NCBI RefSeq assembly: GCF_000721075.1
Contig: NZ_JOEQ01000033.1
Coordinates: 13,864-77,863 of the forward strand
Length of the DNA stretch: 64,000 nt
Origin: Streptosporangium amethystogenes
GTDB taxonomy: Bacteria; Actinomycetota; Actinomycetes; Streptosporangiales; Streptosporangiaceae
Direction: 5' to 3'
The position numbers and the translations under genes were made by a program. Positions 42,211-49,631 of the stretch are shown here, one piece after another. Numbering within the stretch: position 1 is the stretch's first letter; each line of letters opens with the position of its first letter. The notes beneath the pieces are model-generated. The model saw nothing but the letters and a program-made list of their open reading frames with translations. It had not been told where the DNA came from and did no database searches.

Positions 42211-42594
42211 ATGCGACAGCTGAGGCGCGGCGCGCCTTTCGGCTGGCTGCTGGCCCTGCTGCTGCCGCTACTGGTCTCCGGAGGGCTGGGCGGGAGCACC
42301 GCCGCCCTCACCCGGCACACCTCGGTCGTCCAGGCCGTCGGCGAGCATCAGCCGCTGTCGCGCCCGCTCCTGGACGGCGTGCAGCGGCACTCCCTGGCCT
42401 CCGGATTCGCCGGCGCCGGGGCCGGTCTGGGCGGCGGGGGCGGCCACCCGCTCGCGACCCCGCCCACCGACCTCCGGCACCTGTTCCTCGCCACCGGCCC
42501 GCTCACCCGCCCGGCGGGTGACGAGGACACCCACCCGCTCGCGGCCCTGATCGTCAGGCCGGGGCGCGCACCCCCCGCCTCCACAGCCGGCTGA
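42211..42594 (+). CDS. Small secreted or membrane-anchored protein, unknown
   Basis: A 127-residue protein with a signal-like N-terminus: RRGAPFGWLLALLLPLLVSG. The rest is Gly/Ala/Pro/His-rich with HTSVVQAVGEHQPLSRPLLD and no recognised domain. GGAGGAG precedes the ATG at the right distance. It is followed by two hairpins. I do not recognise the family. Confidence 0.55.
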   Translation: MRQLRRGAPFGWLLALLLPLLVSGGLGGSTAALTRHTSVVQAVGEHQPLSRPLLDGVQRHSLASGFAGAGAGLGGGGGHPLATPPTDLRHLFLATGPLTRPAGDEDTHPLAALIVRPGRAPPASTAG

Positions 42595-42626
42595 ACCGAC
42601 CCGGAACCGCTCCGGGTCTCTTCGCC

Positions 42627-42707
42627 GTACGGGAAAACGCCTCCGCCGCGAGCGAAGACGTCTTTTCCCGTACCCGGAAAACGCCTTCTCCCCAGCCGAA
42701 AGGCGTT
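42627..42707. terminator. Two tandem hairpins between the small secreted gene and secDF
   Basis: GTACGGGAAAA (42627-42637) pairs with TTTTCCCGTAC (42663-42673), and AACGCCTT (42680-42687) pairs with AAGGCGTT (42700-42707). Related sequence blocks (GGAAAACGCCT) recur in both, so the second may derive from the first. They probably terminate the upstream transcript or shape the secDF leader. Confidence 0.5.
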
Positions 42708-42790
42708 CCTGCGGTACGCGAAGCGTGCCGCCGTCCCTGAACGCTCCTTCGGCGTGACCGAGGACAACTCCCCAGCCTGTGGAGGCTTCC

Positions 42791-45067
42791 ATGTCGCGTG
42801 CCCCGGTGGTACGCGCGATAGCGGCGCTCGCCGTCATCGCCACCTCGCTGTACATAGCCCTGACAATGTCGCCGCGCCTCGGTCTCGACCTGCGCGGCGG
42901 CACCCAACTCGTCCTGGAGACCCAGGACTCGCCGACGGTCAAGGCCGACGCCGCGGCCACCGACCGCACCCTTGAGGTGCTCCGCCGCCGGGCTGACAGC
43001 CTGGGCGTGGCGGACGCGCCGCTGGCCCGCTCCGGCGAGCGGCGCATCATCGTGGAACTGCCGGGTGTGCAGGACCCGACCAAGGCCGCCGAGGTCATCG
43101 GCAAGACCGCGCAGCTCACCTTCCACCCCGTCCTCGCCGCCCCCGCCCCGGGAGCGGAGACCAAGCCGGGCAAGGGAGAGCAGATCCTGCCCGACGATCG
43201 CGGCGCCCCGCTGCACATCGGACCGGCCGCCCTCACCGGTGACGGAGTCGGCGGTGCCGAGGCCGGGATCGACGCCCAGCAGGGCGGCGGCTGGTTCGTC
43301 ACCGTCGACTTCCGCGACCAGGGACGGGCGGCGTGGGCCAAGCTGACCGGCGAGGCGGCCTGCAACGAGCCGGGCGACCCCAGGCGCAGGATCGCCATCG
43401 TGCTCGACTCCAAGGTGATCGTCTCACCCCAGGTGAACGAGGACGTCGGCTGCAAGGTCGGCCTGCCGGGTAACACCACCCAGATCACCGGCGCCTTCAC
43501 CGCCGAGGAGGCCTCGGACCTGGCCCTGCTGATCAAGGGCGGCTCGCTGCCGGTGCCCGTCGAGATCGTCGAGCAGCGGACCGTCGGCCCGACGCTCGGC
43601 GCCGCCGCGATCCAGGCCAGCGCCTGGGCCGCGGTCATCGGCATCGCGCTCACCGCGCTGTTCATCATCGTGATCTACCGGCTGGTGGGCTTCCTCGCCG
43701 CCATCGCCCTGGCCTGCTACGCCCTCATCTCGTACGCGGCGCTGGTGGGACTCGGTGCCACGCTCACCCTGCCGGGACTGGCGGGCTTCGTGCTGGCGAT
43801 CGGCATGGCCGTCGACGCCAACGTGCTGGTCTTCGAACGGGCACGTGAGGAGTACGCCGAGACGCCCAACCTCGGGGGCTCACTGGAGAAGGGGTTCCGC
43901 AACGCGTGGAGCGCGGTGGCCGACTCCAACATCACCACCCTGCTCGCCGCCGGGCTGCTGTTCTTCCTGGCCTCCGGCCCGGTACGCGGCTTCGGCGTCA
44001 CGCTGAGCATCGGCGTGATCGCCTCGCTGATCACCGCGATGGTCATCACCCGCGTCCTGGCCCAGTGGGCGGTGAGGTTCAAGGCGGTGTCCGCACGCCC
44101 CCGGATGACCGGCCTGTCCGACATCGGGCGGGTCCGCGCCTGGCTGAACATCCGCAAGCCGAACCTGATGAACCGCCGCGCCGGGTACTTCGCGATCACC
44201 GGCCTGCTGGTGGCCGCGTCCGTGGCCGGGGTGGCGGTGCGGGGGCTCGACTTCGGCGTGGAGTTCACCGGGGGCAGGCTCGTGGAGTACTCCACGACCA
44301 CCCCGATGAGCGCCGACGCCGCCCGCGAACTGGTCAGCAAGGCCGGGTTCCCCAACGCGGTGGTGCAGGCCTCCGACGAGGACATCTCCGTACGTACGGG
44401 TCAGATCACCCCCGCCGAGGTGGTGCGGATCGAGAAGGCGCTGGAGAGCGAGGGCGGCCAGGTCACCAAGGAGCGCGACGAGCTCATCGGGCCGAGCCTC
44501 GGGGACGAGCTGCGCCGCAACGCGCTGATCGCGCTGGGCGTCGCGCTCGCCGCACAGCTCGCCTACCTCGCCTTCCGGTTCCGCTGGACGTTCGGCCTGG
44601 CCACGGTGGTGGCCCTGGTCGCCGACGCGACGATCGTGATCGGCGCGTTCGCCTGGCTGGGCAAGCCGGTGGACGGGGTGTTCCTGGCCTCGATGCTCAC
44701 CGTGATCGGCTACTCGGTCAACGACAAGGTCGTGGTCTTCGACCGGGTCCGCGAGCTGTGGGGCGCACGGCCGAAGAGCTCGTTCGCCGCGGTGGTCAAC
44801 ACCTCGATCCTGCAGACCGTGCCCCGTACCGTCAACACCGGTCTGGGCGCGCTGTTCATCCTGGCCGCGCTGGCGGTGCTCGGTGGCGACTCGCTGACCG
44901 ACTTCGCGGTGGCGCTGCTGATCGGAATCATCGTCGGCACGCTCTCCTCCGCGCTGGTCGCGGGGCCGATGGCGATCGAGTTGGAGAAGCGCAGGCCCGG
45001 CGCGCCGCCGCGGCCCAAGCGGAATGGCCCGGCTCCGGCCCGCCAGGGTTCGGGCGCCGTGCTCTGA
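42791..45067 (+). CDS. secDF: SecDF fusion protein translocase subunit
   Basis: A 758-residue fusion of SecD and SecF with twelve expected membrane helices. SecD part: GLDLRGGTQLVLE, then GFVLAIGMAVDANVLVFERA and EKGFRNAWSAVADSNITTLL; SecF part: GLDFGVEFTGGRLVEYS, YSVNDKVVVFDRVRE and NTSILQTVPRTVNTGLGALF. It uses the proton motive force to aid late export by SecYEG. Actinobacteria normally have separate secD and secF linked to yajC; this stand-alone fusion may be a second paralogue. GGAGG lies 5 bp before ATG 42791. Confidence 0.93.
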   Translation: MSRAPVVRAIAALAVIATSLYIALTMSPRLGLDLRGGTQLVLETQDSPTVKADAAATDRTLEVLRRRADSLGVADAPLARSGERRIIVELPGVQDPTKAAEVIGKTAQLTFHPVLAAPAPGAETKPGKGEQILPDDRGAPLHIGPAALTGDGVGGAEAGIDAQQGGGWFVTVDFRDQGRAAWAKLTGEAACNEPGDPRRRIAIVLDSKVIVSPQVNEDVGCKVGLPGNTTQITGAFTAEEASDLALLIKGGSLPVPVEIVEQRTVGPTLGAAAIQASAWAAVIGIALTALFIIVIYRLVGFLAAIALACYALISYAALVGLGATLTLPGLAGFVLAIGMAVDANVLVFERAREEYAETPNLGGSLEKGFRNAWSAVADSNITTLLAAGLLFFLASGPVRGFGVTLSIGVIASLITAMVITRVLAQWAVRFKAVSARPRMTGLSDIGRVRAWLNIRKPNLMNRRAGYFAITGLLVAASVAGVAVRGLDFGVEFTGGRLVEYSTTTPMSADAARELVSKAGFPNAVVQASDEDISVRTGQITPAEVVRIEKALESEGGQVTKERDELIGPSLGDELRRNALIALGVALAAQLAYLAFRFRWTFGLATVVALVADATIVIGAFAWLGKPVDGVFLASMLTVIGYSVNDKVVVFDRVRELWGARPKSSFAAVVNTSILQTVPRTVNTGLGALFILAALAVLGGDSLTDFAVALLIGIIVGTLSSALVAGPMAIELEKRRPGAPPRPKRNGPAPARQGSGAVL

Positions 45068-45075
45068 GTGGCGGG

Positions 45076-45111
45076 GGACCCCGGGCCGGAACGCGTTCCG
45101 GCCCGGGGTCC
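45076..45111. terminator. 36-bp perfect palindrome terminator after secDF
   Basis: GGACCCCGGGCCGGAACG abuts its exact complement CGTTCCGGCCCGGGGTCC, 8 bp after the secDF stop. As RNA it forms a hairpin of up to 18 bp. There is no U-tract. Confidence 0.75.
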
Positions 45112-45326
45112 GGTGGGCGGCTCCCCGCAGGATCTGGGAGGAGCCGTCCACCGCCATGACTTTCCCACTAACCCTACAGACCATAAGTGAATTTATGCAC
45201 AAAACTATCGCGATGGGCTATTAAAGCCGCTTTTTTCAGGGAGGCCGAGGCGCGCGGCAGGGGCACAACACTGGTGCGAGATCTTCGGCCGTCGAAGCAG
45301 AGCGGTCACGAACACGAGGAGCAAGC

Positions 45327-45683
45327 ATGAGCCATGCGGTGAAGATGAACCCTCAGGTACAGAAGAGCATTGACATGTGCCTGGAGTGCCACAGCCGTTG
45401 CGAGCAGACCATGACCTACTGCCTCATGCAGGGGGGCCGGTACGCCGACATGGCACTGATAGGCCCGCTCATGGACTGCGCCGACATGACCCGTCTCTGC
45501 GCGGACATGATGATGCGCCAGTCGCCGATGGCGAAGGAGATGGCCACGATGTGCGCGAAGGCCGCGAGCAAGTGCGCCGACGCGTGCATGTCCATGGAGA
45601 GCGACCCCATGATGAAGGAGTGCGCCGACGCGTGCCGGACATGGGCCGAGGCGTGCCGGACGATGGCGAACGCGCGGTCCTGA
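45327..45683 (+). CDS. Cys-rich four-helix copper-binding protein (Csp/DUF326-like)
   Basis: A 118-residue protein with twelve cysteines in helical spacing: MCLECHSRCEQTMTYC, MDCADMTRLC, TMCAKAASKCADAC, ECADACRTWAEAC. It is also Met-rich. This matches the four-helix-bundle copper storage proteins (Csp3-like, DUF326), which bind many Cu(I) ions in the core. No signal peptide, so it is cytosolic. GAGGAG precedes the ATG. The AT-rich region upstream (45160-45240) has CATAA...TTATG symmetry at 45181-45196 and may bind a copper regulator. Confidence 0.88.
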   Translation: MSHAVKMNPQVQKSIDMCLECHSRCEQTMTYCLMQGGRYADMALIGPLMDCADMTRLCADMMMRQSPMAKEMATMCAKAASKCADACMSMESDPMMKECADACRTWAEACRTMANARS

Positions 45684-45727
45684 TCAAACACCACTCACGG
45701 AACCTCCAGCCGTGGAGACCCGGAAAA

Positions 45728-45760
45728 AGGGGCGCCGCCGATCGAATCGGCGGCGCCCCT
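45728..45760. terminator. 15-bp perfect hairpin after the copper protein gene
   Basis: AGGGGCGCCGCCGAT and ATCGGCGGCGCCCCT enclose a 3-nt loop. A run of A precedes it on the plus strand, so the minus-strand copy has a U-tract and it can act in both directions. Confidence 0.75.
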
Positions 45761-45783
45761 GCCCATGCGGTCCCCGGGCAGGG

Positions 45784-45925
45784 ACGATCCGCCGAGTTCG
45801 GCCGACACCCGGAACGGACACGACCCACCGAACTCGGGCCGCGCCCGGGACGGCACAAGCCATCGAGCTGGAGCGGCACCCGGAACGGGGTTGATCCTCC
45901 GGGTTCGGCCGGGAAGGGCACCCCG
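45784..45925. repeat. Degenerate ~35-bp tandem repeats, about four copies
   Basis: Units begin at about 45784, 45820, 45855 and 45890. Each has the pattern ACGAYCC.CCGAGTTCGG...CACCCGGAACGG. Identity falls toward the last unit. No frame through it looks like a real protein. The repeats end about 55 bp before the EF-hand gene. Confidence 0.55.
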
Positions 45926-45981
45926 AATGCCGCTAGTGTGCTTGCCGTCTGATTTCCCTGCTGCCTAAGGCGGATGCGATC

Positions 45982-46194
45982 GTGGCGGACGACTACGCGA
46001 CAACTTTCAAGATCGTCGATGTTGACGGTGACGGCCTCATCTCGGTCCCCGAGCTGACCAAGCTCATGGAGGTGCTCGGCCAGCCGATCACCCCCGAGGC
46101 GGCCGCGACGGCCGTCGCCAGAATCGACCAGGACGGTGACGGCCTCATCTCCCTGGATGAGTTCGCCGGCTATCTCGCCCAGACCAGGGGCTGA
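45982..46194 (+). CDS. Small EF-hand calcium-binding protein
   Basis: A 70-residue protein with two canonical EF-hands: DVDGDGLISVPE near residue 13 and DQDGDGLISLDE near residue 49, each with all loop ligands. It resembles the calerythrin/CabD-type small calcium sensors of actinomycetes. Start is GTG; no strong RBS is seen. It is cytoplasmic, probably a calcium buffer or sensor. Confidence 0.9.
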   Translation: MADDYATTFKIVDVDGDGLISVPELTKLMEVLGQPITPEAAATAVARIDQDGDGLISLDEFAGYLAQTRG

Positions 46195-46318
46195 CCGACC
46201 TGACCCGATCGGGGTGCCCGCCCAGGCCTGAACCGGGCACCCCGATCAGGTCCGCTTCCCCGCCGCGGACACCCGGCCAACGCCGGGTCTCACCGCCGGC
46301 GGACCTCACCGGCCTCGC

Positions 46319-46465
46319 CGATCTCGATCTCACCGCCGGCACGCCCGCCGCCTCCGCGCCCCGGCGACGACAGGCCCCACCGACCCCGGCCCCACCGATC
46401 TCGGCCCCACCGATCTCGATCTCACCGCCGGCACGCCCGCCGCCTCCGCGCCCCGGCGACGACAG
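46319..46465. repeat. 55-bp exact direct repeat
   Basis: Both copies begin CGATCTCGATCTCACCGCCG and end CCCCGGCGACGACAG. Shorter GGCCCCACCGATCTC units lie between them. It looks like recent local duplication by slippage. Confidence 0.7.
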
Positions 46466-46618
46466 ATCTCACCGATCGGCCCCACCGGCCCCGGTTTCGC
46501 CACCGGCACGCCCGGCCGCCTCCCGTACCCCTTGGCCAGGCACGGAACCGCTCAGCCCCGATCAGTCGCTCCCACCGAAGACGTCACATGTTGCATTTGA
46601 GACAAGAACAAGCGTTTG

Positions 46619-46642
46619 CTAATTGTCCAAAGTGTCAATTAG
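46619..46642. promoter_or_regulatory. Inverted repeat before the PucR-type gene
   Basis: CTAATTG (46619-46625) and CAATTAG (46636-46642) are perfect complements separated by 10 bp in AT-rich DNA, 36 bp before the start codon. It is a good candidate operator, perhaps autoregulatory. Confidence 0.5.
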
Positions 46643-46677
46643 GTGAGAATCTGAGGCGCACTCCGACAGGAGGGTCT

Positions 46678-47931
46678 ATGGCGACAAAGGAACACACCCG
46701 GATCGCTGTTCCAGGCTTGAACGGCCGAAGAACGAGATCTCACGACCTACCCGACCAGCGGCTGTGGCGTTCGGCTCCGGCCAACGTCGCGAAGCTCCTG
46801 AGGCCGGGCCTGGGCCAGGTCGCACACCAGGTGATCGACGAGATCACGGCACGGATCCCCGAATACGCCCGACCGGCCGACACGAACTACATCAAGGCCA
46901 TCAGGCTGGCCGTGGACGAGGCCCTGCGCCAGTTCGTCGACCGGATCGAGAACCCCAACGCCCCGTGGGAGCCCGACGTCTTCCGGACGATCGGGCGCGG
47001 CGAGGCCAACGAGGGCCGCAACCTCGACCCCCTGCAGACCGCGATGCGCCTCGGCGCCCGGGTCGCCTGGCGGCGGCTCACCGAGCAGTCCGAGCACCTC
47101 GGCCTCACCCCGCAGCACCTCTACGACCTGGGGGAGGCCATCTTCGTCTATCTCGACCAGCTGGCCGACGCCGCGGCCGAGGGGTTCGAGGAGGCCAGGG
47201 TCCGTGCGGCCGGGGAGATCGAGCGCCGCCGCCACCGGCTGATGGACCTGCTGCTCAGCCAGCCGGCCGCGTCCCCCGACGCGATCGTCGACCTGGCCAA
47301 GACCGCCGGATGGCGGCTGCCCAGGACCGTGGCCGGGGTCGCGCTGGAGGAGCATCCCGGTGGCTACCGTCCCCCCTCGCTGCCGCCGGACGTGCTGGTC
47401 GGCCTCGACCGGCCGGGGCCCTGCCTGATCGTGCCCGACCCCGACGGCCCAGGGCAGGCCCAGACCCTGGAGAAGGGCCTGCGCGGCTGGAAGGCGGCCG
47501 TGGGTCCCGCAGTCCCGCTGGCCGCCGCCGCGACCTCGCTGCGCTGGGCCCGCGAGGCGCTCGACCTGCACAGGCGCGGCGTGCTCACCGAGCAGCGCGG
47601 CCTGCTCCGCTGCTCCGACCACATGGCCACGCTGATCGTGTTCAAGGACGAGGAGCTGGTCACCGCGCTCACCAAGGTGCGGCTGGCGCCCCTGGCCCAT
47701 CTGCGGCCCAGCCAGCAGGACCGGCTGGCGGAGACGCTACTGGCCTGGCTGCGGCACGGCCGGGGGGCCGGGGAGGTCGCCGCCAGGCTCCACGTGCACC
47801 CGCAGACCGTGCGCTATCGCCTGCGGCAACTGGAGGAGCTGTACGGCGACCAGCTCAGCGACCCGGACGTCCGGTTCGAGCTGGAGATCGTTCTGCGGGC
47901 CCGCCAGTCCGCCGCCGCCGGAACGGCCTGA
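46678..47931 (+). CDS. PucR/CdaR-type transcriptional regulator
   Basis: A 417-residue regulator. The N-terminal half is helical (VAHQVIDEITARIPEYARPA, LGEAIFVYLDQLADAAAEGF), of the type seen in actinobacterial PucR proteins; a GGDEF-like middle follows; the C-terminal helix-turn-helix is LLAWLRHGRGAGEVAARLHV HPQTVRYRLRQLEELYG. The last motif is diagnostic for the family. ACAGGAGGG precedes the ATG. It is a global or pathway regulator whose targets are unknown. Confidence 0.9.
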   Translation: MATKEHTRIAVPGLNGRRTRSHDLPDQRLWRSAPANVAKLLRPGLGQVAHQVIDEITARIPEYARPADTNYIKAIRLAVDEALRQFVDRIENPNAPWEPDVFRTIGRGEANEGRNLDPLQTAMRLGARVAWRRLTEQSEHLGLTPQHLYDLGEAIFVYLDQLADAAAEGFEEARVRAAGEIERRRHRLMDLLLSQPAASPDAIVDLAKTAGWRLPRTVAGVALEEHPGGYRPPSLPPDVLVGLDRPGPCLIVPDPDGPGQAQTLEKGLRGWKAAVGPAVPLAAAATSLRWAREALDLHRRGVLTEQRGLLRCSDHMATLIVFKDEELVTALTKVRLAPLAHLRPSQQDRLAETLLAWLRHGRGAGEVAARLHVHPQTVRYRLRQLEELYGDQLSDPDVRFELEIVLRARQSAAAGTA

Positions 47932-48314
47932 TCATCGCGGACGACTCCCGGAAAGCCGGAAACGGTCTGGTCACCGCAGACCGTCCGGCAGACCGGAGAC
48001 GACCGGCCGCGGTGGCGGAACCGGCGACATCGAAGAGTTCCGGCGGGCCCGCCCGGCTCGTACCGGTGCTTCGACGTCCTCCCACGGCTTGAAAGCCGGG
48101 GATTCCAGCACCCGATGGTCGGATCTGTCGGTTCGCGGTTCACCGGCCCGGGCGTCCCCGAAGCCTCCCCGCGCGGACACGGCACGCCCTGCCGCGTTCG
48201 CCCGGACACATCCCGCCTGGCCGTCGCGGAACACCCCGCCGCACCCGCACACCACACGAGACCGGAACGGACGCCCTCCGCCGCGTGATCATCCGATCCG
48301 GTGAACGTTTCCGG
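47932..48314. other. Intergenic region carrying an IS200/IS605-type end
   Basis: No gene is supported in these 383 bp between convergent genes. The repeated GGAAAC / CAGACCG motifs at 47950-48000 are weak. The clear element is the transposon-end-like segment at 48073-48106. Confidence 0.5.
48073..48106 (-). mobile_element. Solo IS200/IS605 (TnpB-type) end relic
   Basis: GTCCTCCCACGGC TTGAAAGCCGGGGATTCC (shown in two parts) contains the CGGCTT/AAGCCG stem followed by GGGGATTCC, as found at the right ends of actinomycete IS200/IS605 and TnpB elements. No tnpA or tnpB remains nearby, so it is a relic or a minimal nonautonomous end. Strand is uncertain. Confidence 0.55.
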
Positions 48315-49631
48315 TCACTGCCAGCCTCGGAACAGCCTGAGCCGGTCCTCGCCGACGCGCTCCCTGAGCGCGTGGTCCTCGACGCCGAGGTCCTCGGTGG
48401 GCGCCAGGGCGAGCACGCCGACCTTGCCGACGTGCTCGTTGAGCTGCACGGCGCGGGCGGCGGCGCCGGTCTCGGTGAGCGGGTAGACGGCCGACAGGGT
48501 GGGATGCAGCAGGCCCAGCGAGAGCAGCCGGTTGACCTCGTGGCACTCCTGGTAGTTCGCCCCGTGGGAGCCGACGATCCGCTTGAGCTTCATCCACAGG
48601 TGCCGGTTGTCGTAGGCGTGGTCGTAACCGCTGGACGACCCGCAGGTGACGACCGAGCCACCGCGCCGCGCGACGTAGACGGAGGCGCCGAAGGTGTCCC
48701 GGCCGGTGTGCTCGAAGACGATGTGTGGGTCCTCGCCGACCTGGCGACGGACCTCGGCGCCGAACCTCCGCCAGGCCTTCTCATCGTCGAGGTGCTCGAA
48801 CTGCGAGCGGTCCACGACGTGTTCGCAGCCCATCCTGCGGAGCAGCTCCGCCTTCTCCTCGGAGCTGACGACGCCCACCGGGATGCCACCGCCGTTCCGC
48901 ACCAGCTGCACGCCGTACGCGCCGAGCCCGCCGGTCGCCCCCCAGATGAGCACGACGTCGCCCTGCTTCATCCGGGAGCCACGCTCGCTGACCAGCATGC
49001 GGTAGGCGGTGGAGGCGCACAGCATGTTGCAGGCGGCCTCCTCCCAGGTCAGGTGTCCGGGCTTGGCCAGCAGCTGGGTGGACTTGACCACCGCGAACTC
49101 GGCCAGCCCGCCGTAGTTGGTCTCGAACCCCCAGGCGCGCAGGTCGGAGCCGAGCATGGAGTCGGAGTGGCTGATCGGGTCCTGCTCGTCGACGTAGGCG
49201 GGCGAGACGACGACCCGGTCGCCGATCTTCCAGTGCCGTACCGCGGCGCCCATCCGGACGATCACTCCGGAGGCGTCCGAGCCGAGCACATGGAAGTCCT
49301 TGTCGTGCCGGGGGTCCTCGCGCCCGAACCGCTCCAGGAAGGCGAAGGTGGGGATCGGCTCGAACATGGCCGTCCACACGGTGTTGAAGTTGATCGCGCT
49401 CGCCATGACGGCGACCAGCACCTCGTTGGGACCGAGCTCCGGCATGGGCACCTCGCCCACGTGGACGGATCTGGTGATGTCCTTGTCGACGCCGTTCACA
49501 CCGTGCCTGCTCCGGCCGAACATGCCCACCTCGCCCTTGCGGGTGTGCGCGGCCCTGAAGGTGGTGGGAACGTCGAGCCGCGCGAGCTCTTCGGGATCGG
49601 CGCCGTCGACGACGGCCTGTGCGAGGGTCAT
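48315..49631 (-). CDS. ccr: Crotonyl-CoA carboxylase/reductase
   Basis: A 438-residue MDR-type enzyme of normal length: GEVPMPELGPNEVLVAVMAS, ASAINFNTVWTAMFEP and FLERFGREDPRHDKDFHVLG are characteristic of Ccr, as are the NADPH loop WGATGGLGAYGVQLVRNGGG and CEHVVDRSQFEHLDD. It reductively carboxylates an enoyl-CoA with NADPH and CO2 to ethylmalonyl-CoA or a longer alkylmalonyl-CoA. Its ATG overlaps the PKS stop (ATGA), so it is made together with the PKS and almost certainly supplies its extender unit. Confidence 0.93.
   Translation of the reverse strand: MTLAQAVVDGADPEELARLDVPTTFRAAHTRKGEVGMFGRSRHGVNGVDKDITRSVHVGEVPMPELGPNEVLVAVMASAINFNTVWTAMFEPIPTFAFLERFGREDPRHDKDFHVLGSDASGVIVRMGAAVRHWKIGDRVVVSPAYVDEQDPISHSDSMLGSDLRAWGFETNYGGLAEFAVVKSTQLLAKPGHLTWEEAACNMLCASTAYRMLVSERGSRMKQGDVVLIWGATGGLGAYGVQLVRNGGGIPVGVVSSEEKAELLRRMGCEHVVDRSQFEHLDDEKAWRRFGAEVRRQVGEDPHIVFEHTGRDTFGASVYVARRGGSVVTCGSSSGYDHAYDNRHLWMKLKRIVGSHGANYQECHEVNRLLSLGLLHPTLSAVYPLTETGAAARAVQLNEHVGKVGVLALAPTEDLGVEDHALRERVGEDRLRLFRGWQ

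Larger units (their letters stand above)
46195..46677. other. Intergenic region with 55-bp exact direct repeat
   Basis: This 483-bp gap is dominated by CCGGCC/CCACCG-rich repeats. A 55-bp block (46319-46373) recurs exactly at 46411-46465, 92 bp away. The last 100 bp turn AT-rich and hold the PucR promoter region. No gene is supported. Confidence 0.6.

Noticed and set aside
45784..45925. CRISPR-like array
   Set aside because: The units are adjacent and degenerate, with no constant-length unique spacers and no cas genes.
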